Shown: one piece after another, positions 8,836 to 17,542 of the stretch
How positions within the stretch are numbered: position 1 is the first letter of the stretch
Layout of the letters: each line of letters starts with the position of its first letter
Assembly (NCBI RefSeq): GCF_029433395.1
Contig: NZ_JAQTHW010000002.1
Coordinates: forward strand, 1,240,001-1,304,000
From: Bifidobacterium sp. ESL0763
GTDB taxonomy: Bacteria > Actinomycetota > Actinomycetes > Actinomycetales > Bifidobacteriaceae
Length of the DNA: 64,000 nt
Reading direction: 5' to 3'
Translations under genes and position numbers: made by a program
The notes under the pieces: generated by a model
What the model was told of the DNA's origin: nothing
Seen by the model: the letters and a program-made list of their open reading frames with translations, nothing else
The model's database searches: none

Positions 8836-9057
8836 TCACTCACCATTCAGTAAGTAATAGAAGCTGTCTATCCGCTGCAGGGCTAGCATCTCATCAAGAG
8901 AAATCATGTTGCGCTTCTCTTTAGAACGCAACCTCTCCTCACCACCGAAAGGAACGGCTGTGTCTTTGATCTTCTGGAGAATATCCCCATCCGAAAGCAT
9001 AACTGGCTTATCCACAACAATATGCTTTCGAGGCGAAGATGTCGCAATCGCCACCAT
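8836..9057 (-). CDS. Small partner protein of the 8078-8830 gene, unknown
   Basis: A 73-residue soluble protein without a recognised domain; a central segment (LSDGDILQKIKDTAVPFGGE) and a C-terminal helix rich in Leu/Met are visible. The start at 9057 is chosen because AAAGGTGG stands 5 bases upstream; an ATG at 9078 would add seven residues. It is followed at once by the larger hypothetical gene, so the two form a unit of small-then-large genes, as in many toxin-antitoxin or defence pairs. That comparison rests on layout only. The composition is A+T-richer than the surroundings. Confidence 0.55.
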   Translation of the reverse strand: MVAIATSSPRKHIVVDKPVMLSDGDILQKIKDTAVPFGGEERLRSKEKRNMISLDEMLALQRIDSFYYLLNGE

Positions 9058-9221
9058 TTCAACCACCTTTGCTCGCATACCTTACGTAACTAACGCTAAC
9101 ATAAACGGCAACCATGCATAGTTGTCGTTTCGAATCCGTCCAATAGGACCCATTGCAGCAGTAATGCACTCAGTACTAATACCGCATTGTTTCGCTCAGC
9201 CGATGACGAACGGCGGAAGGC

Positions 9222-9638
9222 CTACCTGCCCTTGCCGAAGGCGCGCAGGTGGATGCCGTTCCAGTCGGCCGAAACCGTGAGCGGGGTGGCCGCGTTCATG
9301 CCGGCGGTCTTCGCCGCGGACTGGACGGTGACCGAGCTGGCGGCGCCGGGACGACCCGGCTTGGGGGTCAGCACCCACAGGGGCCCGTCCTCGCCGAGCA
9401 CACTGTGCGCGTCCATGATGGTGTCGGAGAGACCGTCCTCGTCGTCCCCGTCGCGCCACCAGATGATGACGCCATCGACCGCGGATCCGTAGTCCTCGTC
9501 GACGAGGTCCTCTCCGGTCAGTGTCATGATCTTCTGTCGAATCGACTCACTCACGTCGTCATCCCACAGCCACTCCTGCACGATGTCTCCAGCGTGGAAA
9601 CCGAATTCCTCAGCGTTTTGCGATGCCGTTTCATTCAC
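9222..9638 (-). CDS. DUF3052 family protein
   Basis: The protein of about 138 residues matches the actinobacterial DUF3052 family: GFHAGDIVQEWLWDDDVSES near the N-terminus, then a DGVIIWWRDGDDEDGL block, LGEDGPLWVLTPKPGRPG, and the C-terminal AAKTAGMNAATPLTVS. The function is unknown; the family is widely conserved in Actinobacteria. The GTG at 9638 has no usable Shine-Dalgarno, but TATATT stands 6 bases upstream of it, so the mRNA may start at or next to the GTG (a leaderless transcript). A GTG at 9668 is also in frame. Confidence 0.85.
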   Translation of the reverse strand: MNETASQNAEEFGFHAGDIVQEWLWDDDVSESIRQKIMTLTGEDLVDEDYGSAVDGVIIWWRDGDDEDGLSDTIMDAHSVLGEDGPLWVLTPKPGRPGAASSVTVQSAAKTAGMNAATPLTVSADWNGIHLRAFGKGR

Positions 9639-9746
9639 CCCTTCAATATAGCAAATACGCGCGAACACTCGCCCGCACCGTCAAAATCCCGGACGATGAC
9701 CAGACAGGCGCCGGCCGACCGTCCGGAGCCTCCACAAGCCGCTCCC

Positions 9747-10706
9747 CTAGGCCGCGGTGCAGTGCGGCAACAAACCGCCTTGCCCGCTGCCGATGGCCTT
9801 GACGGCCTTGTAGGCGTCGGCCAGCGTGGAGACCCTCACGTCGCGCAACCCGGCGGGCACATGGCCCACCACCTCGTCGCAGTTCGACGCCGGCGCCAGG
9901 AACCACGTGGCCCCGTCGCGCCTGGCGCCCAGCATCTTGAGCCGAATACTGCCGATCTGACCCACCTTACCGGATTTGGAGATGGTGCCGGTGCCGGCGA
10001 TGACCCTGCCGCCGGTCTCGTCGGCGGGGGTGAGTTTGTCGATGACCCCGAGCGCGTACATCATGCCGGCCGAGGGACCGCCGATGTCGTCGACGTGCAT
10101 GCTCACCTTCGCGCCCTTCACGTCGATGCCACGCGACCGGGCGAACGCGAGCGCCGCGGCGCCGGCCGAATCCTGCGAGCCGGTCATCTCCTTGCTGGAG
10201 TCCTTCTCATAGTCCTTGGCGGACTGGCCGACCGGGAAGACGGCTTCGGTGGGCAGCACCTCCTGATGGGGGTCGAACCAGGCGATCAGTGTCTGCCAGC
10301 CCATGGCGGGGGATCCGGGGATGCCCTGCACGTTGGCGGTCAGCAGCAACAGCTTGCCCCGGCTCTTGTAGGTCTTCACGCCCTTGATGCCGATGACCTG
10401 CCTGCCGTCGACGCTGGCGAGCACGTCCTGGGTGGGGCCCGGCGACTCGATGACGTAGGGGCTGGGCAACGCCAGGACCGCCAGGCACAGCGCCACGCAG
10501 ACGAGGCCGGCGAAATACCGCGGGGAATGGCGGGAGAAAAAGCGTTTGAGGGATGGCCAGACGCCTCGGCCGGCCGCCACCGCGCTGTCCGCCGTGCCAG
10601 CGCCCGCGCCATCGGGCCCGAGCCCCTGAACCACATCCGTCGTCGCACCGGAGCCGGCTCCGGTCCCGTTCGTCCCCTGCGTGCCTTGCCGCCGCTTTCG
10701 TGCCAT
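9747..10706 (-). CDS. Lon-like (S16) serine protease domain protein, YlbL type, apparently without PDZ domain
   Basis: The 319-residue protein has a Gly/Ala-rich cytoplasmic N-terminus, one membrane segment at about 64-83, an extracytoplasmic region, and a C-terminal Lon-type proteolytic domain. The catalytic Ser is in DDIGGPSAGMM (about S212) and the Lys in GSIRLKMLGA (about K257); GAT-FL-P-NC follows as usual. In YlbL proteins a PDZ domain of about 80 residues normally sits between the MT-SQDSA motif and the Lon domain. Here MTGSQDSAGAAALAF (174-188) leads directly into the Lon domain. The start at 10706 (MARKRRQG) is chosen for its composition; the longer frame upstream is unlike coding sequence. 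Confidence 0.85.
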   Translation of the reverse strand: MARKRRQGTQGTNGTGAGSGATTDVVQGLGPDGAGAGTADSAVAAGRGVWPSLKRFFSRHSPRYFAGLVCVALCLAVLALPSPYVIESPGPTQDVLASVDGRQVIGIKGVKTYKSRGKLLLLTANVQGIPGSPAMGWQTLIAWFDPHQEVLPTEAVFPVGQSAKDYEKDSSKEMTGSQDSAGAAALAFARSRGIDVKGAKVSMHVDDIGGPSAGMMYALGVIDKLTPADETGGRVIAGTGTISKSGKVGQIGSIRLKMLGARRDGATWFLAPASNCDEVVGHVPAGLRDVRVSTLADAYKAVKAIGSGQGGLLPHCTAA

Positions 10707-10908
10707 AGCCACCAGTATGCCACGCGCCCGGACTCGCACGGCTCCCCCGCTCCCCCGCCTCCCGCCCGGCCCGGACCGCATGGAGAACGATATCGTGCCT
10801 CCGCGCGTATTCCTCATGGGCATAAGACCACACGAACCAATATCATGGAACCACCAACGACCGTCACGATCATGGCGCGAAAGCCCCAAGGACAAAGGAA
10901 GCAACGGT

Positions 10909-12546
10909 ATGGACGAGAACGCGATTCACCAATGGCTGATCGAATGCTTTGGCCAGGTTCAGGGCGACATGGCCTTCAACCAGCTCAACGCCCTGCCGGA
11001 CGCGCTCAAGGAGCAGCTCTTCAGCCAGGCGAACCTGCCCAAGCCCCAAGAGGTGCAGGCGCTGATGCAGGCGTTCACCTCCAGCGGACTCAACACCGTC
11101 GGCGACATGCAGGGCGCCGCCGAGCAGGGGCCCATCAACGTGCGCCTCGCCTCGTCCATCGCCCTGGGCCAGGCCAATGACGAGTCCAGCGAGAAGAGCG
11201 TGAGCGCCGAGAACGGCGAGGCGGTGCGCCGGGCCATGACCGAGGCGAACCTGTGGCTCGACACGGCCTGCGAGCTCGACCCCGCGCCGGGCACGCCCCA
11301 GGCCTTCACGCGCGCCGACTGGGTCAACGCCACCATCGACTCGTGGGCGAAGTTCGCCAGCCCGGTGGAGCGGTCCATGAGCGACGCGCTCTCCTCGGTG
11401 ATCTCGGAGCGTTTCGGCGACAGCTTCGGCGAGGGCACCATCGCGGGCATCTTCGCCGGCCCCGTCCCCATCCAGATTCCCGACAGCATGAAGGACCCGG
11501 CGCAGATCATGCGCATGGTGGGCAACATGGCCTATTCGATGCAGCTGGGGCACGCGGCGGGCAACCTCTCGCACGAGGTGCGTGGCAGCTTCGACCAGGG
11601 CATCGCCCTGCAGAAGAACCCGGCGGGGGCGCTCATCGCCCAGAACGCCGTGGAATACGCGAAATCGTTGCAGATCGACCAGGACGAGGTGCTCGCATTC
11701 CTGGCCCTCGAGGAGGTGGCGCACGCCAGGCTCTTCGCGCACGTGCCGTGGCTCATGCCCCGCTTCGAGGCGCTGATCGGCAAGTACGCGCGCGGCGTGA
11801 GCATCGACCTCGACGCCATGGAGGAGCAGCTGCGCGAGGCCACCTCGATGAGCCCCGAGTCGATCTCCGGGGCCGTGGACCTCACCAAGGTGGGCATCGC
11901 CGACACCCCCGAGCAGAAGGAGGCCATGAAGAGCCTCGAGACGCTGCTGGCGCTGGTCGAGGGCTGGGTGGACTGCGTGACCTGGAGGGCCGGCATGGCC
12001 CATCTGCCGCATATCGACCAGCTGCGCGAGATGGTGCGGCGCGAGCGCGCGGTGGGCGGCCCCGCCGAGCAGACCTTCGAGAGCCTGCTGGGCCTGCAGC
12101 TGCGCCCCAAGCGCATGCGCGAGGCGGCCGCGGTCTGGGAGAGGATCGGCGCCGAACAGGGCGACGAGGCGCGCGACAGCAAGTGGTCGCACCCCGACCT
12201 GCTGCCGCAGCTGCCCGACAGCGACGGTGACGACGACAAGGCGCGGCTGGGTGACGGTGGCGACACCACGACGCAGGGACCGGCGGATGACGAAGGCAAG
12301 GCCGGCACGTCTGGCGCCGAGGGCACTGGCGAAACGACTGCCGGCAACGAATCCCGGGAATCGAGTTCGCATATCGATTGGGACGCCGAGCTGAGCAAGC
12401 TGCTCGACGACGAGGGCAAGGCCGGCCACGGGGACGATGCGGATCCCGAGAATCCCGGCAAGGACGATACCGATTCCAGCAATGGACACGATTCGGAAAA
12501 TCCGGACAATACCGATGAAGGCGACGACAAACCCGCCGAGAGCTGA
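10909..12546 (+). CDS. DUF2342-family (putative zinc-metalloprotease-like) protein
   Basis: This 545-residue protein belongs to the actinobacterial DUF2342 family, often called putative hydrolase or zinc-dependent metalloprotease. Recognisable parts are GQANDESSEKSV-type and LWLDTA segments near 85-125, a W-x-N-ATIDSWAKFASPVE stretch, and LEEVAHARLFAHVPWLM near 267-283. At the zincin position the sequence is E268-E-V-A-H272, so the canonical HExxH is not present. The last 140 residues are acidic and low-complexity. It is divergent from the Lon-like protease gene, with about 200 bases between them. The ATG at 10909 is preceded by AAAGGAAG. Confidence 0.8.
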   Translation: MDENAIHQWLIECFGQVQGDMAFNQLNALPDALKEQLFSQANLPKPQEVQALMQAFTSSGLNTVGDMQGAAEQGPINVRLASSIALGQANDESSEKSVSAENGEAVRRAMTEANLWLDTACELDPAPGTPQAFTRADWVNATIDSWAKFASPVERSMSDALSSVISERFGDSFGEGTIAGIFAGPVPIQIPDSMKDPAQIMRMVGNMAYSMQLGHAAGNLSHEVRGSFDQGIALQKNPAGALIAQNAVEYAKSLQIDQDEVLAFLALEEVAHARLFAHVPWLMPRFEALIGKYARGVSIDLDAMEEQLREATSMSPESISGAVDLTKVGIADTPEQKEAMKSLETLLALVEGWVDCVTWRAGMAHLPHIDQLREMVRRERAVGGPAEQTFESLLGLQLRPKRMREAAAVWERIGAEQGDEARDSKWSHPDLLPQLPDSDGDDDKARLGDGGDTTTQGPADDEGKAGTSGAEGTGETTAGNESRESSSHIDWDAELSKLLDDEGKAGHGDDADPENPGKDDTDSSNGHDSENPDNTDEGDDKPAES

Positions 12547-12575
12547 GTGATTCTGGCACGGTCCGTCCGGATTCC

Positions 12576-12614
12576 ATGGGGCGGCATTCAGACACGAACT
12601 GGATGCCGCCCCAT
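12576..12614. terminator. Hairpin between convergent DUF2342 and helicase genes
   Basis: A perfect 12-bp stem ATGGGGCGGCAT (12576-12587) with ATGCCGCCCCAT (12603-12614) encloses a 15-base loop between two convergent genes. Confidence 0.7.
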
Positions 12615-12694
12615 CATTTGTGTATGTGGAGACATCACGTCCTGTCGCAGACGAACGTACCTGAATGGTGGCGCGAGGGCATGCCGCCCCTGAA

Positions 12695-14197
12695 CTAGAG
12701 GAACCTGCTCGGTGAGCGCGAGAAGGTGGACGCCGCGTCCTTGCTGCGCGCGTAGGAGAGGTGCAGGGAGTCCTCGGCGCGGGTGACGCCGACGTACATG
12801 AGCCGTCGCTCCTCCTCCAGCTCGGGGCCGGGCGCGGGCGAGCCGTAGGGCAGCAGGCCCTCGGAGCAGCCGACGAGGAAGACGTTGCCGAACTCGAGGC
12901 CCTTGGCCGCGTGGATGGTGGAGATGGTGACCCCCGGCTCGGCGCGCAGGGCGAGCGCCTCCAACGCGTCGCGCCTGGCCTGGTCGGCCTCTCCCAGCGC
13001 CGACTGCCGCCAGCCGGCGTCGCGCCTGGTGCGGTAGGGGATGCTCTGCTCCTTCAGGGCCCGCACGAAGAGCCGCTGCTGGGAGTTCAGGCGGGTGAGC
13101 ACCGCGCAGTCCGAGGGCTTGGCCCCATCCTGGATGAACCGGGCGATGCGCTGGGCCACCCCGCGCGCCTCCTGTTCGTCATCGTCGTAGACCGTCCTCA
13201 CCACGCGCATGCCCTTGCCGCGCGGCGAGACCAGGCGCAGGTAGTCCTCGCGGTTGGGCGCGGAGGCCAGCACGCGGTTGGCGCAGGAGACGACCTGCGG
13301 GGTGGAGCGGTAGTCGCGGCTCAGATCGATGTCGGCGCTCAGCGGGCCGAACTCGTCGGCGAAATGCAGCAGGCCATAGCTGGAGGCGCCCGCGAAGGAA
13401 TAGATGGTCTGGGCGGGGTCGCCCACCACGCATACGTTGCGGTTGCCCTTGAGCCACAGCGTCATCAGCCTGTGCTGCAGCGGCGAGACGTCCTGGTACT
13501 CGTCGACGGTGAGCCAGCCGATGGAGCGGCGTATCGAGGCGGCCTGCTCATCGAAGGCGTCGAGCACGTGGCAGTCCAGCAGCAGGATGTCGTTGAAGTC
13601 CATCTGCCCCAGCGCGGTCTTCTCGTGCTCGTAGGCCTCGTAGACCTCGGCGAAGCGGTCGGGCTCCAGGCCGGCCGGGGGCACGCGGTGGGTGGCGGCG
13701 CAGACCCTCGCGTAGTCGTCGGGGGCGATGAGGGAGACCTTGGCCCAGTTGATCTCTGCGAGCAGGGCGCGGTTGGCCATCTCGTCGGACTCGTCGCCGT
13801 CGCCGGCGCGCCTGATCGCCCGGGCGACGATGTCGTTGAGGTCGGTGGCCACGCGCGGGAAGGGCGCCTCGGTGATCTCGGGCCACACCCGGCGCAGCTG
13901 GTGCAGGGCGGCGGAATGGAAGGTGGCGGCGCGCACCCCCTCGCCCACGCCCAGGGCGGCCAGGCGCTTCTTCATCTCCTCGGCCGCGCGCACCGAGAAG
14001 GTGACCGCCAGCGTGCGCCCCTCCTGCCATCTGCCGCTTTTGCAGGCGTAGGCGATGCGGCGGGTGACCGTGCGGGTCTTGCCCGCACCCGCGCCCGCCA
14101 TGATGCGCACCGGGCCGTCGGTCGCCGTGGCCGCCTGCAGCTGCGAGGAATCCAGTCCCTCCAGCATCGCCTCCGCTTGATCGCTCATGGCTCCCAT
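12695..14197 (-). CDS. UvrD/PcrA-like superfamily 1 DNA helicase, short form
   Basis: The 500-residue protein has the ordered SF1A helicase motifs: Walker A GAGAGKTRT (about 35-43), motif II DEYQD (232-236), motif III VVGDPAQTIYSFAGA, motif IV around DLSRDYRS, motif V STIHAAKGLEF, and motif VI ERRLMYVGVTRAED. It should unwind DNA 3'-5' using ATP in repair. It is shorter than typical UvrD (about 700 or more residues), with reduced 1B/2B regions and no HRDC domain. The start is uncertain: ATGs at 14197 and 14188 are both possible and neither has a strong ribosome binding site. It is divergent from the phosphotransferase-like gene, a pairing frequent in Actinobacteria. Confidence 0.9.
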   Translation of the reverse strand: MGAMSDQAEAMLEGLDSSQLQAATATDGPVRIMAGAGAGKTRTVTRRIAYACKSGRWQEGRTLAVTFSVRAAEEMKKRLAALGVGEGVRAATFHSAALHQLRRVWPEITEAPFPRVATDLNDIVARAIRRAGDGDESDEMANRALLAEINWAKVSLIAPDDYARVCAATHRVPPAGLEPDRFAEVYEAYEHEKTALGQMDFNDILLLDCHVLDAFDEQAASIRRSIGWLTVDEYQDVSPLQHRLMTLWLKGNRNVCVVGDPAQTIYSFAGASSYGLLHFADEFGPLSADIDLSRDYRSTPQVVSCANRVLASAPNREDYLRLVSPRGKGMRVVRTVYDDDEQEARGVAQRIARFIQDGAKPSDCAVLTRLNSQQRLFVRALKEQSIPYRTRRDAGWRQSALGEADQARRDALEALALRAEPGVTISTIHAAKGLEFGNVFLVGCSEGLLPYGSPAPGPELEEERRLMYVGVTRAEDSLHLSYARSKDAASTFSRSPSRFL

Positions 14198-14316
14198 TGT
14201 GCCAGCGGGGCTGGTCCCGACGGGCGCGGGGCCGCGGTCGCGAAAGGCATCGTAGGGGATAGACGAAAAGGGTTATGCAAGGCGAATAAGGACACACGAT
14301 GTATTAGTCTTGTACT

Positions 14317-16092
14317 GTGACTTTAGCTAAGAACCTCAAGCTTGCGGCGCTCGCCTCCGCCGCCATGCCCAACGTCGCCGTGGCCGGCGTGCGCGAAAGC
14401 GGGCAGGACAGCGCCACGGACGATCGCATGGGCATCATTCACGCCGTCGTGCAGGATGCCTCGGGCCGCGGCTATGACGTGTTCGCCTCCGACAGGGACG
14501 CCGGACGCAAGCGCCTGCTGCGGCGCGCCAAGGCCGCCAGGACCCTCGAGCGCTCGCGCGCGGTGGGCGGGCTCGGCTTCGCCACCGACCGCGTGGTGGC
14601 CTTCTGCGACGCCGGCGAGAAGAGCGCGACCGGCGACCACGCCGTGCTGGTGGTGCCCTACGCCGAGGGCGAGGCCCGGCAGCTCGACCTGCTGACCCTC
14701 GAGGACGCCTCGAGCGTGGGCACGGCCATCGGCGCCATCCACCGCCAGAGCTCCGGCTTCCTCACCGAGCACCACTACCCCACCTTCACCACCGGGCAGA
14801 TCCGCGCGCAGCTGACCGCCTGGATCAAGCGGCTGCAGCAGGCCGGCCACGTGCCCCCGGCCATCACCTCGAGCTGGGCGAGGATCATCGAGACCGACGG
14901 CCTCTGGTCCTTCTCCACCTGCCTGGTGCACGGCGGGTTCATGGACGGCGACTTCATCTTCTCCGGCTCGTCGATCACGGCCGTGAGTAACTGGCAGAAC
15001 ATGCAGGTCAACGACCCGGCGCGCGACCTGGCGTGGATGTTCGCCAAGATGGACGACGCGCACCGCAGCGCGCTGATGGGCTCCTACGGGCGCATGCTCG
15101 GCGCGCACAGCGACGGGCTGATCATGCTGCGCGCCAACCTGTGGCTGCAGATGGAGCAGGTCGGCGATTTCATCGAGGCCCTCAACCAGGCCGATAACGC
15201 CAAGATCACACGGTTCAAGGCGCAGGTGGAGCATCTCGCCCACCAGCTAACCGTGGTGACCAACCGCGCCACCTCGGCCTCCAGCCAGGCCATCGCCGCC
15301 ACGGTCGCCCGCCAGGCCAAGCCCGCGCGGGACGATGAGGACGACGACAGCACCAACGCCTCGAATCCCGTCGAGGCCGACGACGCGACCGGCGAAAGTG
15401 ACGCGACCGGTTCGGCCGAGATCCTGCACGCCCAGGAGGACTCCACCGCGAGCCGTCCCGTCGCCGCGGCCGGATCGACGGCGCATCCCAAGGCTTCGGC
15501 GCATTCAGCGCGGGCTTCGCGGCCGACGCCCGACATGCCCTCGCCCTCCTCCAGCGCCACGATGGTGCTCACCGAGGCCGGCAAGGCGTCCGCGGTGCAG
15601 GAGCCGCTTGACCGCCACGACGCCCACCGTCCCGACGATTCCGCGCCGACGACGCTCATCCCGCTGCTCGAACGCGAGGAGCGCGCCCTGCACGACGCGC
15701 AGGCCGGACTCGAGGAATACGAGGAGCGCGAAGGCGAACGGCGGCACGATGCCGAGGCCGAGGTCGTGGACTCCACATCGGGACGCGAGGAGGCCGTACA
15801 GACGACGGCCCCGCAGGACGATGACGTGGACGGCGATAAGGCCGACACCGATGCGCATGCCGACGGGACCGACGGTGGCAGCGACGAAACCGACGCCGCT
15901 GACACCACGTCCAGCAGCGATGCCACCGGTGACGAAACCGACGCCAACGGCAGCGACTCGGACGACGATAAGGACACGGCGACGGACGATGCCTCCGCAT
16001 CCGAAAATGACGCCGCTGGCAGCGACACCGATGACGACGATGACAACGCCGATACCGATGATGATGCTGCCTCGTCCGACGACAAGGCGTAA
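14317..16092 (+). CDS. Aminoglycoside/macrolide-phosphotransferase-like protein, active site degenerate, long acidic tail
   Basis: The first 300 residues resemble the APH/choline-kinase fold: an N-lobe, GTAIGAIHRQSS, the catalytic-loop region LVHGGFMDGDFIF (about 202-214), and AVSNWQNMQVNDPARDLAWM (about 226-245). In active members the loop reads HGD-x4-N and the metal site DWE-x-A-x-G-DP. Here the catalytic Asp is Gly, the Asn is Asp, and the DWE is NWQ, so it is probably a pseudokinase. Residues from about 340 on are low-complexity and strongly acidic (Asp/Thr/Ala-rich) and probably disordered. The GTG start at 14317 has no clear Shine-Dalgarno and may be leaderless. A resistance role should not be assumed. 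Confidence 0.75.
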   Translation: MTLAKNLKLAALASAAMPNVAVAGVRESGQDSATDDRMGIIHAVVQDASGRGYDVFASDRDAGRKRLLRRAKAARTLERSRAVGGLGFATDRVVAFCDAGEKSATGDHAVLVVPYAEGEARQLDLLTLEDASSVGTAIGAIHRQSSGFLTEHHYPTFTTGQIRAQLTAWIKRLQQAGHVPPAITSSWARIIETDGLWSFSTCLVHGGFMDGDFIFSGSSITAVSNWQNMQVNDPARDLAWMFAKMDDAHRSALMGSYGRMLGAHSDGLIMLRANLWLQMEQVGDFIEALNQADNAKITRFKAQVEHLAHQLTVVTNRATSASSQAIAATVARQAKPARDDEDDDSTNASNPVEADDATGESDATGSAEILHAQEDSTASRPVAAAGSTAHPKASAHSARASRPTPDMPSPSSSATMVLTEAGKASAVQEPLDRHDAHRPDDSAPTTLIPLLEREERALHDAQAGLEEYEEREGERRHDAEAEVVDSTSGREEAVQTTAPQDDDVDGDKADTDAHADGTDGGSDETDAADTTSSSDATGDETDANGSDSDDDKDTATDDASASENDAAGSDTDDDDDNADTDDDAASSDDKA

Positions 16093-16218
16093 CCAACGGC
16101 ATCCTGTTCCTGACGCCACGGCGCCATCGAGCACTCCGCCACGCCTCGCCACCAGCGCAATGGCGCCGCGGCGTGCACAATAAGACCTATAACCAATCCA
16201 ACAAGAAAGAGGCAATCA

Positions 16219-16443
16219 ATGGACGTCGAACTCGGCATTCAGAATGTGGCCCGCCCCGTGCATTTCACCACCGACGACAGCGCTGAGGCGGTGAGCGACG
16301 CCATCGGCCAGGCCATGGGCAAGGGCGAGCCGATCAACCTCATCGACGACAAGGGCCGCCACATTATCGTGCCGGCCGGCGCCCTGGGCTATGCCATGGT
16401 CGGCTCCGAGACCAAGCACGCGGTGGGCTTCGGCGCGCTCTGA
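16219..16443 (+). CDS. DUF3107 family protein
   Basis: This 74-residue protein starts MDVELGIQNVARPVHFTTDD and continues with INLIDDKGRHIIVPAGALGY, the pattern of the small actinobacterial DUF3107 family, of unknown function. AAGAGG stands 7 bases before the ATG. The 126-base gap upstream contains TATAAC at about 16190-16195, a possible -10. Confidence 0.88.
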   Translation: MDVELGIQNVARPVHFTTDDSAEAVSDAIGQAMGKGEPINLIDDKGRHIIVPAGALGYAMVGSETKHAVGFGAL

Positions 16444-16525
16444 AGCCGGCCGCCGCTCCCCTGCCGGCCGGCTTCGTAGCTGGCATCGGCACCACGCGGG
16501 ATGACGGCGGATGAGACCTGAACAC

Positions 16526-16574
16526 GAAAGCGGGCCGTGCGACCTCTGATAGAAGTGTCGCACGGCCCGCTTTT
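16526..16574. terminator. Strong bidirectional terminator after DUF3107 gene
   Basis: A long stem GAAAGCGGGCCGTGCGAC with GTCGCACGGCCCGCTTTTC and a loop of about 12 bases is followed by a T-run on the plus strand and, seen from the other side, the A/T flank for the convergent PHP gene. Confidence 0.85.
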
Positions 16575-16592
16575 CCATGCCTCGAAACCGGC

Positions 16593-17489
16593 TCAGCCGA
16601 CCACCTCGATCGCGCCCCGGGCGACGATCTCCCGCACGGTGGCGTCGCCGGTGAGGTTCTCGCCGAGGCGGTTCGGCTTGCCCGCGCCGTGCCAGTCGGA
16701 GCCGCCGGTGACCAGCAACCCGAGCTCGTCGGCGAGGCCGAGCAGGCGGCGGCGCTGGTCGTCGGCGTTGCCGCGATGCCACACCTCGAGACCGCCCAGC
16801 CCCTCGCCGGCCAACGCCCTGATCCGCCCGTCGCCGAGCAGGGTCGTGTTGCGGCCACGGTCGCCGGGATGGGCGATGACGCTCACGCCGCCGGCCTCGC
16901 GCACCGTGCGCACCACCTCGTCGGTGCTGGGCGAGGGCGTGGGGATGTAGTATTTGCTCGCTCCTGAGATGACGCCGGCGAAGGCCTCGGAACGGGTGGC
17001 GTAGACTCCGGCCTCCACCAGCGCGTCGGCCATGTGCGGCCGGCCCACCGTGGTCTTCTCGCCCTGCTTGGCCTGCCGCAGCACGCTGTGCCAGTCGATC
17101 GGGAAGTCCTCGGAAAGGCGGGCGACCATGCGTTTGGCGCGCTCGAGCCGGGCGGCCCTGGTGGCGCGGAAGAGCTCGGTGATCGCGGTGTTGTCCGGAT
17201 CGTATTGGTAGGCGAGCATATGCACGGAGATGTCGCCGTCGGCGGCCGTGATCTCGGTGCCGCGCAGGATCGGCAGCCCCGCCCGCCGTGCCGCCGCTGC
17301 CGCGTCCGCCCAGCCCGCGGTGGTGTCGTGGTCGGTGATCGCCAGTCCGTGCAGGCCCGACGCGACGGCGGAGGCTATCATTTCTGCAGGGGTTTTGGTA
17401 CCATCGGAGTATACTGTGTGGCAGTGTAAATCCCAGCCATGGGCGGGGCCATGATCTTCATGCGGCATATGTCGAATCATGCCTCCCAT
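16593..17489 (-). CDS. PHP-domain phosphoesterase
   Basis: The protein of about 298 residues has the PHP metal-binding motifs: WDLHCHTVYSDGT (H-x-H and D), AITDHDTTAGW, the RGTEITA Glu, a VIAHPGDRG His, and a C-terminal GGSDWHGAG. Such proteins (RNase AM / YciV type) hydrolyse phosphodiesters or 3'-phosphates of nucleotides or short oligonucleotides in the cytoplasm; the exact substrate cannot be set here. The start is uncertain: ATGs at 17489, 17480 and 17468 are in frame, and GGGAGG lies between the first two. It is divergent from the VKOR gene, with only about 50 bases between. Confidence 0.88.
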   Translation of the reverse strand: MGGMIRHMPHEDHGPAHGWDLHCHTVYSDGTKTPAEMIASAVASGLHGLAITDHDTTAGWADAAAAARRAGLPILRGTEITAADGDISVHMLAYQYDPDNTAITELFRATRAARLERAKRMVARLSEDFPIDWHSVLRQAKQGEKTTVGRPHMADALVEAGVYATRSEAFAGVISGASKYYIPTPSPSTDEVVRTVREAGGVSVIAHPGDRGRNTTLLGDGRIRALAGEGLGGLEVWHRGNADDQRRRLLGLADELGLLVTGGSDWHGAGKPNRLGENLTGDATVREIVARGAIEVVG

Positions 17490-17542
17490 CCTAGTCAGTG
17501 CCCGGGCGCTGCCGCATTGAACAGAAAGTCGGAGAGGTAACA

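Noticed and set aside
10909..12546. Inactivated metalloprotease as a special finding
   Set aside because: EEVAH replaces HExxH, but as I recall many members of this actinobacterial family lack the motif too, so the change is probably ordinary for the subfamily.
14299..14307. Two-codon mini-ORF (ATG TAT TAG) with AAGGA upstream, before the phosphotransferase-like gene
   Set aside because: Suggestive of an attenuating leader, but a match this short is expected by chance.
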